Position numbers and translations under genes: made by a program. A DNA stretch of 64,000 nucleotides. Source: Candidatus Saccharimonadota bacterium. GTDB lineage: Bacteria > Patescibacteriota > Saccharimonadia > Saccharimonadales > Saccharimonadaceae. Positions 48,369 to 56,809 of the stretch are shown here, piece by piece (within the stretch, counting starts at the first letter, position 1; each line of letters opens with the position of its first letter). Below the pieces are notes generated by a model that saw nothing but the letters and a program-made list of their open reading frames with translations, was not told the DNA's origin and ran no database searches. Location: NCBI GenBank assembly GCA_017513185.1, contig JAFXGL010000007.1, forward strand, positions 19,739-83,738. Direction: 5' to 3'.

Positions 48369-50147
48369 TTATGTATTGGCGAACTGCGAGTTGTAGAGCT
48401 CGGCGTAAAAGCCGCCCTTGGCAAGTAATGACTCGTGATTGCCCTGTTCCACGACTTGGCCGTCTTTCATGACTAGGATGAGGTCGGCATTACGGATGGT
48501 GGAGAGGCGGTGAGCAATGACAAAGGAGGTGCGGCCCGAGGTGAGCTTCTCAAAGGCGTCCTGGATTTTTTGTTCGGCGCGAGTGTCGACGTTGGACGTG
48601 GCTTCGTCGAGAATCATCATGGGCGGGTTTTCTACCATGGCGCGAGCGATGGTGAGGAGCTGTTTTTCGCCGGCGGAGATGTTGTCGGAATCTTCACTAA
48701 TCTCGGCGCTGTAGCCGCCCTTCATGGACTCGATGAGGTGGTCAATGCCCGCGGCGCGAGTGGCGACTTTGATACTAGAGAGTTTGGCGGAAGGGTTGCC
48801 ATAGCGGAGGTTTTCTTTGACGGTGCCGGAGAAAAGCCAGGTATCCTGTAAGACCATGCCAAAGAGGGCGCGGACGCTGGAGCGTTTCATCTCGGTGGTA
48901 GGCACGCCGTCGATAGTAATGTAACCGGAGTCGGGGTCGTAGAAGCGCATGAGGAGGTTAATGAGCGTAGTCTTGCCAGCGCCGGTCGGGCCAACGATGG
49001 CGACTTGAGCGCCCGGCTCAATTTTGGCGGAGAAGTGTTTGATGATGGGGGATTTCTTGTCGTAGGAGAAGCTGACGTCGTGGAATTCGACAGCACCTTT
49101 GATGCTGGCGATGGTCTTGGCCGGTGCGGGGTCGGGCGCTTCTTCTGGTTCGTTTAGAAAGTTGAAGACGCGTTCGGATGCGGCGAGAGTTTGCTGGATA
49201 GTGGCGACAATTTCTGATAGGTTGGAGAGGGGTTGGTTGAAGCGGGAGAGGTATTGAATAAAGGCCTGGACGTTACCGATGAGAAGCGTACCTTTTAAGA
49301 CCATGTCGCCGCCGAGCATACAGATGCCGACGTAACCAATGTTAGTGAACAAGTGGACGAGCGGGAAGGCGAGGCTACTTAAGAATTGCGCCTTCCAAGA
49401 GTCGTCGTAGAGTTTTTGATTGGCTTTTTCAAAGGTGGCGATAGACTCGGCTTCGTGCGAGTTGGACTTGATGATGAGACTGCCGGAGTAGTCCTCCTCA
49501 ATGTGGGAGTTGAGCTGCCCTAAAATCTTGCGCTGAGAGACAAAGTGCTTTTGGGCGCGCTTGGCGACTTTGGCGATAGCGAAGGTGGAGAGCGGGACGA
49601 CGATGACGGCCACGAGCGCTAGTAGTGGCGAGATGACAGTCATCATGATTAGACAGCCAACCACCGTGGTGAGATTGGTGACGATTTGCGAAAGGCCTTC
49701 GGTTAGAGTATTCCAAAGCGTGTCGACATCGTTGCTTAAGATACTCAGGGTATCACCAAACTGGTGTTGATCAAAGTAAGAGATGGGGAGCTTGGCGATT
49801 TTGGCAATAATCCGCGAACGTAGATGCTCGGTGTAGTGGGCTGTGGTCTTGGCGAGGATGTAGTTTTCTAGGTATTTGAGTACGGCGACGACTAGGTAAA
49901 TTACAATAAGTTGGATGACGGAGGTAAGAATCGGTGCAAAGTCGACGCTGCCAGTAGCTTGCAGGTTGGCGACGGCGGAGTTGGTCATGTTGCCGAGAAT
50001 TTTTGGGCTGAGCAATCCTAAGATGCTGGCAATAGCCGTAGCGATGAGCGAGAAGATGATGGCACCTCTAAACCTGCCAAGCGAGGCGACGAAGAGTTGG
50101 AAAGCCTTTTTGCTATCTTTGGCTTTTTCGGTGGTCATTTTAGGCAT
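48369..50147 (-). CDS. ABC exporter half-transporter (subunit with degenerate signature)
   Basis: This encodes 592 residues from ATG 50147 (AGGAGGT 6 bp upstream, 8-bp overlap with the partner gene). Six membrane helices (about 25-310) precede an ATPase domain with Walker A GPTGAGKT, Walker B MMILDEATSNVD (catalytic Glu present) and H-loop VIAHRLST. The signature is ISAGEKQ instead of LSGGQ. Together with the partner at 50140-51885 it forms a heterodimer with one weak ATP site, like TM287/288, LmrCD or BmrCD. The substrate may be drugs, lipids or peptides. Confidence 0.9.
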   Translation of the reverse strand: MPKMTTEKAKDSKKAFQLFVASLGRFRGAIIFSLIATAIASILGLLSPKILGNMTNSAVANLQATGSVDFAPILTSVIQLIVIYLVVAVLKYLENYILAKTTAHYTEHLRSRIIAKIAKLPISYFDQHQFGDTLSILSNDVDTLWNTLTEGLSQIVTNLTTVVGCLIMMTVISPLLALVAVIVVPLSTFAIAKVAKRAQKHFVSQRKILGQLNSHIEEDYSGSLIIKSNSHEAESIATFEKANQKLYDDSWKAQFLSSLAFPLVHLFTNIGYVGICMLGGDMVLKGTLLIGNVQAFIQYLSRFNQPLSNLSEIVATIQQTLAASERVFNFLNEPEEAPDPAPAKTIASIKGAVEFHDVSFSYDKKSPIIKHFSAKIEPGAQVAIVGPTGAGKTTLINLLMRFYDPDSGYITIDGVPTTEMKRSSVRALFGMVLQDTWLFSGTVKENLRYGNPSAKLSSIKVATRAAGIDHLIESMKGGYSAEISEDSDNISAGEKQLLTIARAMVENPPMMILDEATSNVDTRAEQKIQDAFEKLTSGRTSFVIAHRLSTIRNADLILVMKDGQVVEQGNHESLLAKGGFYAELYNSQFANT

Positions 50148-51885
50148 GGGCGACCTCCTTACGATATTCCTCTTCGCTGACTTGGCTTTTCGCAATGTCA
50201 CGGTAGACGTCGCAAGTTTTGAGAAGTTCACGGTGTTTGCCGTTGCCCACGATGCGCCCGTTTTCCAGAACGATAATACGGTCGGCATCTTTGATGGTAC
50301 TGATGCGCTGCGCGACAATGAGGACCACGTTGTCCTTAGTCTCAGGTTTCAAGGCTTCGCGGAGTCTTTTGTCAGTTTTCATGTCGAGAGCAGAGAAGCT
50401 GTCGTCGAAAATGTAGATTTCCGGGTGTTTATTAATAGCTCGGGCGATGGAGAGGCGTTGCTTTTGGCCGCCGGAGACGTTGGTGCCTTTTTCGGTGATG
50501 TGGGAGTGATATTTTTGTTCAAGTTTTTCGATGAAGTTTTCCGCCTGGGCGATACGGGCGGACTTATGAATGTCCATGTCCTTGGCATCGGGGCTGCCAA
50601 AGGCGATGTTGCTCTTAATATCGCCCTCAAAGAGGATGCCTTTTTGCGGGACATAGCCGATGCGATGCATGAGGTCTTCCGGGGCGTAGTTTTTGATGTC
50701 GAGACCGTCAATCAAAATCTCGCCGCTGGTGGCTTCATAAAAGCGTGGCACGAGCGAAATCAATGTGGACTTACCGGAGCCGGTAGAGCCGATAAATGCC
50801 GTGGTCTCGCCAGCGTTGGCTTTAAAGGAAATGTTGGTGAGGACGTTTTCTTCGGCGCCGGCGTAGGCAAAGGAGACATTCTTAAACTCTACGCTCGGAG
50901 TGTGGTCAGGCGTGCCTTCGGTCTGCTTTTTCCAGTGGATTTTGGGCTTGACCTGCATGACTTCGTTGATACGGCCAGCCGAGACGTTGGCGCGAGGCAA
51001 GACGAAGAGTAGCATGGTGAGGATGAGGAAGGAGATGAAGACGTGAGTGGCGTATTGGACGAAGGCCACCATATCGCCGAGGTAGGTGAGGTCGGTAGCG
51101 AAATGAGAAATGCTAATCCAAACAATCAACAGGGTGATGCCGTTAAAGACGATTTCTATCAGCGGGTCTTGGAGGGCGAAAATTTTGTCGATAAAGATGG
51201 CGAGCTGGGTGAGTTTGCCGTTAGCTTTCTCGAACTTGGCGCGTTCGAGCTCTTCGTTATTAAAGGCACGGATGACGCGGAGGCCGGTGAGATTTTCCCG
51301 AGCGAGTAGGGTCACTTGGTCAAACGTCTTTTGATAAATCTTAAACTTCGGGATGGTAAGACTGAGAATGATTGCGGCGAAGAAGATGATAAGCCCCACG
51401 CCGAGGCCGATGGTCCAGGTCATATCTGGAGCGGTTTGGAAAGCTTGGAAGATGGCGCCGAGACCCATCATGGGGGCGCGGAGCATCATGGTTAGCATCA
51501 TCATGGTAGCCTGTTGGACTTGGCCGATGTCGTTAGTGGTGCGGGTGATGAGTGAAGCAGTGGAGAATTCGTCAATTTCGGAGATGCTGAAGCTCAAGAC
51601 TTTTTTATAAAAGTCTGCTCTTAGGTCACGGGCGAAGGCGGAGCCAATGCGGGCGGAGAAAAAGTGGGCGACGAGAGCGCAGAGGCTGGCGCCCAGAGCT
51701 AGTCCTAGCATCTTGAGGCCGACTTGCATAATGTAGGCTTGGTCGCCGGCAGTGATGCCGTAGTTGACGATGTCGGCCATGAGGGCGGGGAGCTGGAGGG
51801 TCAAGTAAGTCTGAGCACCGATGCCAAGCACCAGCAAAAGGCATTGCCACCAATAGGGCTTGAGATATCTAAATAGTTTAAACAT
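50140..51885 (-). CDS. ABC exporter half-transporter (subunit with degenerate Walker B)
   Basis: This encodes 581 residues. Six membrane helices are followed by an ATPase domain with Walker A GSTGSGKST and an intact signature NVSGGQKQRLSIARA. The catalytic Glu after Walker B is replaced by Asp (IFDDSFSALD) and the H-loop His by Gln (IVAQRIST). These changes complement the degenerate signature of the partner, so one of the two ATP sites is consensus. It overlaps ileS by 8 bp and the partner by 8 bp. Confidence 0.9.
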   Translation of the reverse strand: MFKLFRYLKPYWWQCLLLVLGIGAQTYLTLQLPALMADIVNYGITAGDQAYIMQVGLKMLGLALGASLCALVAHFFSARIGSAFARDLRADFYKKVLSFSISEIDEFSTASLITRTTNDIGQVQQATMMMLTMMLRAPMMGLGAIFQAFQTAPDMTWTIGLGVGLIIFFAAIILSLTIPKFKIYQKTFDQVTLLARENLTGLRVIRAFNNEELERAKFEKANGKLTQLAIFIDKIFALQDPLIEIVFNGITLLIVWISISHFATDLTYLGDMVAFVQYATHVFISFLILTMLLFVLPRANVSAGRINEVMQVKPKIHWKKQTEGTPDHTPSVEFKNVSFAYAGAEENVLTNISFKANAGETTAFIGSTGSGKSTLISLVPRFYEATSGEILIDGLDIKNYAPEDLMHRIGYVPQKGILFEGDIKSNIAFGSPDAKDMDIHKSARIAQAENFIEKLEQKYHSHITEKGTNVSGGQKQRLSIARAINKHPEIYIFDDSFSALDMKTDKRLREALKPETKDNVVLIVAQRISTIKDADRIIVLENGRIVGNGKHRELLKTCDVYRDIAKSQVSEEEYRKEVAHA

Positions 51886-54733
51886 ATTTTTCTAGGCTGA
51901 TAGTCCCCTGCTGATTCTCAATTTTGGTGATTTCGTCATAAGCAAAGTTACCGTCTTTGACGTATTCTGTGGCTAAAGTTTCAGTCTTGATGAGGTCGAG
52001 ATATTGTTCCGGTACTTCAAACGTAGTTGAAAGCTTAATACGGTCGTCCACTTGGAGACCAGCTTTTTTGCGAGCGGATTGGATGACACGAATCAATTCC
52101 CTGGCAAAGCCTTCGTCTTTTAGCTCCTTGGTGAGGGTTTTGTCGAGGTGGGTGGTTTTACCGTGCTGGACTTTTTTGACGTTGAGCTCGTCCTTGATGA
52201 TTTGCTCGTAAAACTCGGGGAGTTTATCGCCGGCGTAGGTGAAGCTGGCGAGGGGCTGACGAATCTTGATTTGTGCTTCGGTGTCGGACTTCTGCATGCG
52301 GAGCATTAGGCCTTCATTAATGATGGCGCGAGTGCGAGCCATGAGGTCGAGCGTGGTCTGGTCGATGACGCCGGCCTCGGGATAATCGAGCAAGTGGACG
52401 GAGGAAGTGCTGCCAGTCATCTTTTGGTAGAGTTCTTCGGTCAGGAAGGGTGTGAAGGGGGCGATGATTTCTGCAAAGTAGACTAGGCAGAAATAGAGCG
52501 TGTTGTAGGCCTCGAGCTTGTCGGCGTCGTCTTCGGACTTCCAGAAGCGGCGGCGGCTGCGACGGACAAACCAGTTGGAAAGGTCGTCGATAAACGGCAA
52601 GACGCCAGCTAGAGCCTTGGGGAGGTTGTATTCTTCCATGCCGGCGACAATTTCGTTTCTAAGTTCGTAGATGCGGGAAATAATCCAGGCATCCAGGGGG
52701 TTTGCGAAAGTTTTGGGGAGTTTAGCAGCGTCAGAGTCAAAGCCATCAACCTCAGCGTAGGTAGTAAAGAAGTCGTAGACATTCCAAATCATCGACAATT
52801 TACGTGCCACGTCAGAGACGTCTTTGTCGAGGAGCGCAAAATCTTCGCCAGCGGTGACAGGGGAGCTAAGCAAGAGGAAGCGGAGCGAATCGGCGGAGAA
52901 CTTGTCCATGAGCTCGTTCGGGTCGGTAAAGTTGCCGAGGGATTTGCTCATCTTGCGGCCATCATTGCCAGCCAAAGTGCCGGTGACGATGACGTTTTTG
53001 TAAGCGTTCTTGCCAAACAAGGCCGTGTTGACGACGTGGACATAGTAAAACCAGGCGCGGACTTGGCCGACGTATTCCACGATGAAATCGGCCGGGTAGT
53101 TTTGCTCGAACTTGTCCTTGTTCTCAAATGGATAGTGGAGCTGAGCAAAGGGCATAGAACCAGATTCAAACCAGCAGTCGAGGACTTTGTCGACACGCTT
53201 AAAATGTTCGCCATCGAGGTCGAACTCAATAGCATCTACCCACGGGCGATGGTAATCTTCTAGTTCGACGCCGGAGAGGTCTTTGAGCTCCTGGTAGGAG
53301 CCTACGACTTTGACGGTGCCTTTGTCGCCCTTCCAGACGGGCATAGCGGTGGCCCAAAAGCGATCGCGCGAGAGATTCCAGTCCGGAGCGGCTTCGATGT
53401 TTTTCTTGAAACGGCCCTCTTTGATATATTCCGGGAACCAGTTGATTTGTTGATTGTGTTTGATGAGGTCGGGTTTGAGGGTTTGCACGTCAAAGAACCA
53501 GCTAGGGAAGGCACGGTAGATGATACGGGATTTACTGCGGGGGTTAAAGGGGTATTCGTGCTTGATGTATTCGATTTTGTAAATGATGCCGGCGGCTTCT
53601 AGGACTTTGGCGATGAACTTATTACCATCCCAAATTTGAATGCCATGGTCGTCAGTGTCGCGGACACCGAGCTGGTGCAGTTTCTCGGCCGTTTCCGGCA
53701 GGTAGTAGCCGTTTTCGTCAAGGACGTCCTCAAACTCCGCTTCGTCTTCGTGGGCGAGATAGAGATTATAGTCGTCTTCGCCGTAGGCGGGAGCGATGTG
53801 AACGATGCCAGTGCCTTCTTCTTTGCCGACGAAGTCTGCGGTGTAGACCTTGTGAGTTTTCTTATTGCCTAGCAAATCGTAATATTCAAGGCCGTTAAGT
53901 TCGGAACCCTGAAAAGTTTTACTTGGTTGTTCGTCCGCGAACAATTTAGGAGCGACTTCGACGGCGACAATGAATTGGCCTTGATAAAGACCATAGGTCA
54001 GGTTGGGCGAAACGGCCAGCATCTTATTGGCGGGCAAGGTCCAGGGGGTAGTGGTCCAAGCCATTAAATAATAATTTTGGTCTTTGAGTTTGAATTTGAC
54101 GTAGGCGGAAGGGTCGGTCACAACTTGATATGCATCGTTATCCATCGTCACTTCAGCTTTGCTGACGGGCGTGGCAAACTTAGTATCGTACATTAAGACC
54201 TTGCGGCCTTCATAAATGAAGCCTTTGTCGTAGAGGGTCTTAAAGGCCCACCAGACGCTTTCCATGAAATCTTTGTTCATAGTGCGGTAGCTATTGTCAA
54301 AATCTACCCAGCGGCCGATGCGGTCGATGGTACTGCGCCAGGTTTCTGAGTTGGCGACCATGGACTCGCGGGCTTTGATGATGTAGTTTTCCAGGGAGAT
54401 TTTAGTGCCAATTTCCCGGCGGTCGGTAATGCCGAGCTGTTTTTCTACGAAATTCTCTGCGGGGAGACCGTGGCAGTCCCAGCCCCAGCGGCGCTCAACG
54501 TGCTTGCCCTGCATGGTCCAGTAGCGTGGGACAGCGTCTTTGACGATGGAGCTTAGTAGCGTACCATGGTGAGGCATGCCGGTGATGAAAGGTGGCCCAT
54601 CATAAAACACATAGGAATTTTTAGCGTCACGATTATCTACGGACTTTGCGAAAGTCCCGTCTTTCTGCCAAAAATCAGAAATAGCTTTTTCGTATTCAAG
54701 CGCACGACGGCGCGTCCCAGCTTTGTACTTCAT
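51878..54733 (-). CDS. ileS: Isoleucyl-tRNA synthetase
   Basis: Class I synthetase, 951 residues. The HIGH-type motif is MPHHGTLL, the editing domain lies between about 180 and 390, the KMSKS loop is GRKMSKSLGNF, and a helical anticodon-binding domain follows. A type-specific C-terminal zinc motif is not seen. TGG-TATTAT ends 9 bp before the ATG, so the leader is almost absent. Two ABC exporter genes follow with 8-bp overlaps, an unusual coupling of a housekeeping enzyme to a transporter. Confidence 0.95.
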   Translation of the reverse strand: MKYKAGTRRRALEYEKAISDFWQKDGTFAKSVDNRDAKNSYVFYDGPPFITGMPHHGTLLSSIVKDAVPRYWTMQGKHVERRWGWDCHGLPAENFVEKQLGITDRREIGTKISLENYIIKARESMVANSETWRSTIDRIGRWVDFDNSYRTMNKDFMESVWWAFKTLYDKGFIYEGRKVLMYDTKFATPVSKAEVTMDNDAYQVVTDPSAYVKFKLKDQNYYLMAWTTTPWTLPANKMLAVSPNLTYGLYQGQFIVAVEVAPKLFADEQPSKTFQGSELNGLEYYDLLGNKKTHKVYTADFVGKEEGTGIVHIAPAYGEDDYNLYLAHEDEAEFEDVLDENGYYLPETAEKLHQLGVRDTDDHGIQIWDGNKFIAKVLEAAGIIYKIEYIKHEYPFNPRSKSRIIYRAFPSWFFDVQTLKPDLIKHNQQINWFPEYIKEGRFKKNIEAAPDWNLSRDRFWATAMPVWKGDKGTVKVVGSYQELKDLSGVELEDYHRPWVDAIEFDLDGEHFKRVDKVLDCWFESGSMPFAQLHYPFENKDKFEQNYPADFIVEYVGQVRAWFYYVHVVNTALFGKNAYKNVIVTGTLAGNDGRKMSKSLGNFTDPNELMDKFSADSLRFLLLSSPVTAGEDFALLDKDVSDVARKLSMIWNVYDFFTTYAEVDGFDSDAAKLPKTFANPLDAWIISRIYELRNEIVAGMEEYNLPKALAGVLPFIDDLSNWFVRRSRRRFWKSEDDADKLEAYNTLYFCLVYFAEIIAPFTPFLTEELYQKMTGSTSSVHLLDYPEAGVIDQTTLDLMARTRAIINEGLMLRMQKSDTEAQIKIRQPLASFTYAGDKLPEFYEQIIKDELNVKKVQHGKTTHLDKTLTKELKDEGFARELIRVIQSARKKAGLQVDDRIKLSTTFEVPEQYLDLIKTETLATEYVKDGNFAYDEITKIENQQGTISLEKYV

Positions 54734-54763
54734 ATTCTATTATAATACCATATTTTTATTAGT

Positions 54764-55027
54764 TTAGCGAGCGACATAGCCCATGACTTCGTCAATGACG
54801 GGCAGGGGCGAGCCGGACCAAATCTCATAAGGCTTGCCATCGTCGTCTGTGACGGTGATGGTGGGATATTGCAAAATCTCCCGGGCGGCACAGAACGTCT
54901 CGCCATCGGGGGTGTCGGGGTCGATTTGCTCGACCGTACGACCAGAACGGCGTTCAAACTGGTCAATCCACTCCACGACCTCACGGGCGTGGTCGGAATA
55001 TTCATGATAGACAGCTACAATACGCAT
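54764..55027 (-). CDS. Thioredoxin-fold-like protein without a CxxC site
   Basis: This encodes 87 residues. Secondary-structure order and the segment QYPTITV (cis-Pro position) resemble a small thioredoxin or glutaredoxin. The active-site loop reads YHEYSDHAR with no cysteine; the only Cys is in TFCAAR. It is therefore probably not a redox enzyme but a binding or adaptor domain. It is coupled to nrdR by TAATG, so it may act in nucleotide reduction or in controlling it (inference from position). Confidence 0.65.
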   Translation of the reverse strand: MRIVAVYHEYSDHAREVVEWIDQFERRSGRTVEQIDPDTPDGETFCAAREILQYPTITVTDDDGKPYEIWSGSPLPVIDEVMGYVAR

Positions 55028-55488
55028 TAGTTACCACCTTTCTTTTCGCGTTGTTTGCGGATAATTTCTTCAAATTCGTCGAGGGTTTGGAATTTGCGGA
55101 AGACAGAAGTGTAGCGGACATAGGCAACCTCATTCATTTCCGAGAGGACTTCTAGCACGGCCTCGCCGATTTGCTCGCTGGTGACGGTCTCTTGACCGTA
55201 GGAATAGAGGATGTCCATGGCTTTTTCCACGACCTCCTCGACTTCGAGTTCGCTGTTCAAGAATTTGCCGACACTACGGCGGATGGAAGTGGCGAGTTTG
55301 TCACGGTCAAAGGCTTCGCGGTCGCCGCAGCGTTTTTTGACCATGAGCTGAGGCGTTTCGATGCGCTCGTAGGTGGTAAAGCGGTGCTTGCCATCACTGG
55401 TGATACGGCGGCGGCGAATCATAGTGCCGTCCAAAGCCTCGCGGCTTTCCAGGACTTTGCTGTCGCCGATTTTGAATTTATAGTTCAT
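55027..55488 (-). CDS. nrdR: NrdR-type transcriptional regulator lacking the zinc ribbon
   Basis: This encodes 153 residues. The ATP-cone domain (about 48-138) and the linker IRRRRITSDGKHRFTTYERIE identify NrdR, the ATP/dATP-sensing repressor of ribonucleotide reductase genes. The family begins M-K-C-P-x-C and has C-x-x-C after the arginines; here these positions are YKFK and TSDGK, so all four zinc ligands are lost. DNA binding must be changed or lost. AAAGGA precedes the start. It lies 24 bp after ftsZ. Confidence 0.88.
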   Translation of the reverse strand: MNYKFKIGDSKVLESREALDGTMIRRRRITSDGKHRFTTYERIETPQLMVKKRCGDREAFDRDKLATSIRRSVGKFLNSELEVEEVVEKAMDILYSYGQETVTSEQIGEAVLEVLSEMNEVAYVRYTSVFRKFQTLDEFEEIIRKQREKKGGN

Positions 55489-55512
55489 GCCTTCCCTTTT
55501 CCTTTCTAAAAG

Positions 55513-56724
55513 TTAGCGTTTGAGGCGGCTGCGGAGGCTGGGTGGAATATCAAGATCTTCTTCAGGCTGGGGCTTCTCGATGGAATCCCAAATGTTGTTT
55601 TTGTTGTTGGCGGTAAAATCGGTGGTTTCTGGTGCGGGAGCAGAGACAGGAGCGGCTGCAGCAGCTTCTTCTTGCTCTTTCTTGAGGCGTTCAGCTTCGG
55701 CAAGCTGGCGAGCAGCAGCCTCGGCGGCTTCCTTTTCTTGCTGTTCGGCAAGGCGCTTAGCCTCAAGCTCGCGGTAATATTCGCTGTCAAAGCCAGTGGC
55801 GACGACAGTGATGACGATTTCGTCTTGGAGCTCGGGGCGGATGGATGCACCGAAGATGATATTCGCATCGGGAGAGACGGCGGCGGTAATGACCTCGGCG
55901 GCCTCTTGAATTTCGCTCATGGACATATCGTAGCCACCCGCGACGGAGAAGAGTACGCCCTTGGCGCCTTCAATCTTGACTTCAATGAGCGGGGATTCGA
56001 TGGCTTGGTTAGCGGCGACCGTTGCGCGGTTTTCGCCGGAGGCGCGGCCGATACCCATGAGGGCGGAGCCGGCGTTTTTCATGATGGCTTTGACATCGGC
56101 AAAGTCGAGGTTAATCAAGCTATGTTCAGTAATGAGCTCGGAAATGCCCTGGACGCCTTGACGGAGGACGTCATCGGCAATCTTAAAGGTCTCGAGCAGC
56201 GGAGTGCGAGGGTCGATAGTTTGAAGCAAGCGGTCGTTCGGGATAGTGATGAGCGCATCGACGTTTTTAGCGAGGTTTTCGATGGCGACTTCGGCGTTTT
56301 CGCGGCGCTTGGCACCTTCAAAGGTGAAGGGCTTGGTAGCGACGCCGACGGTCAGGATGTCGCGGGCTTTGGCTTCTTCGGCGACAATGGGGCCAGCACC
56401 GGAGCCAGTACCACCACCAGCACCGAGGGTAATAAAGGCCATGTCGGCACCGTCTAGGGCTTTGCCGATGAGCTCGCGCGATTCTTCGGCGGCCTCGCGA
56501 CCCTTTTCTGGGTCACCACCAGCGCCAAGACCACGGCCAATGTGGACCTTAGTATCGGCATTAGAATGATGGAGAGCCTGGGCATCAGTATTGATGGCGA
56601 CTAGCTCGACACCAGTCAGACCGACCTCTTTCATGCGGTCGATGGCAGAGCCACCAGCACCACCCACGCCAATGACTTTGATGCTTGCTGTACTTTCTAC
56701 TTCGGATGGTTTAATTTCGGGCAT
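55513..56724 (-). CDS. ftsZ: Cell division protein FtsZ
   Basis: Tubulin-like GTPase forming the division ring; 403 residues. GVGGAGGSAIDRM opens the GTPase domain, the tubulin signature reads GGGTGSGAGP (usually GGGTGTGAAP), and the T7-type loop has NLDFADVKAIM. A Glu/Ala-rich linker (about 315-370) leads to the C-terminal tail DIPPSLRSRLKR, which would bind membrane anchors. GCGAGGA precedes ATG 56724. An inverted repeat overlaps its promoter. Confidence 0.96.
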   Translation of the reverse strand: MPEIKPSEVESTASIKVIGVGGAGGSAIDRMKEVGLTGVELVAINTDAQALHHSNADTKVHIGRGLGAGGDPEKGREAAEESRELIGKALDGADMAFITLGAGGGTGSGAGPIVAEEAKARDILTVGVATKPFTFEGAKRRENAEVAIENLAKNVDALITIPNDRLLQTIDPRTPLLETFKIADDVLRQGVQGISELITEHSLINLDFADVKAIMKNAGSALMGIGRASGENRATVAANQAIESPLIEVKIEGAKGVLFSVAGGYDMSMSEIQEAAEVITAAVSPDANIIFGASIRPELQDEIVITVVATGFDSEYYRELEAKRLAEQQEKEAAEAAARQLAEAERLKKEQEEAAAAAPVSAPAPETTDFTANNKNNIWDSIEKPQPEEDLDIPPSLRSRLKR

Positions 56725-56737
56725 GATAATTCCTCGC

Positions 56738-56762
56738 TTAGAATCTTTAGACTATTCTAACA
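56738..56762 (-). promoter_or_regulatory. ftsZ promoter with overlapping inverted repeat
   Basis: On the minus strand TGT-TAGAAT (56762 down to 56754) predicts a start near 56747. TTAGAAT (56738-56744) and ATTCTAA (56754-56760) form a 7-bp inverted repeat with a 9-bp spacer covering -10 and the start site, a typical repressor position. Confidence 0.45.
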
Positions 56763-56809
56763 TACCCTATTGGGGTTTTCAAGACCTTTCTCGGGAGGGG
56801 TAGGTGAGG

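Noticed and set aside
49915-51012. 365-codon plus-strand frame over the ABC genes
   Set aside because: Antisense to two clear ABC transporter genes.
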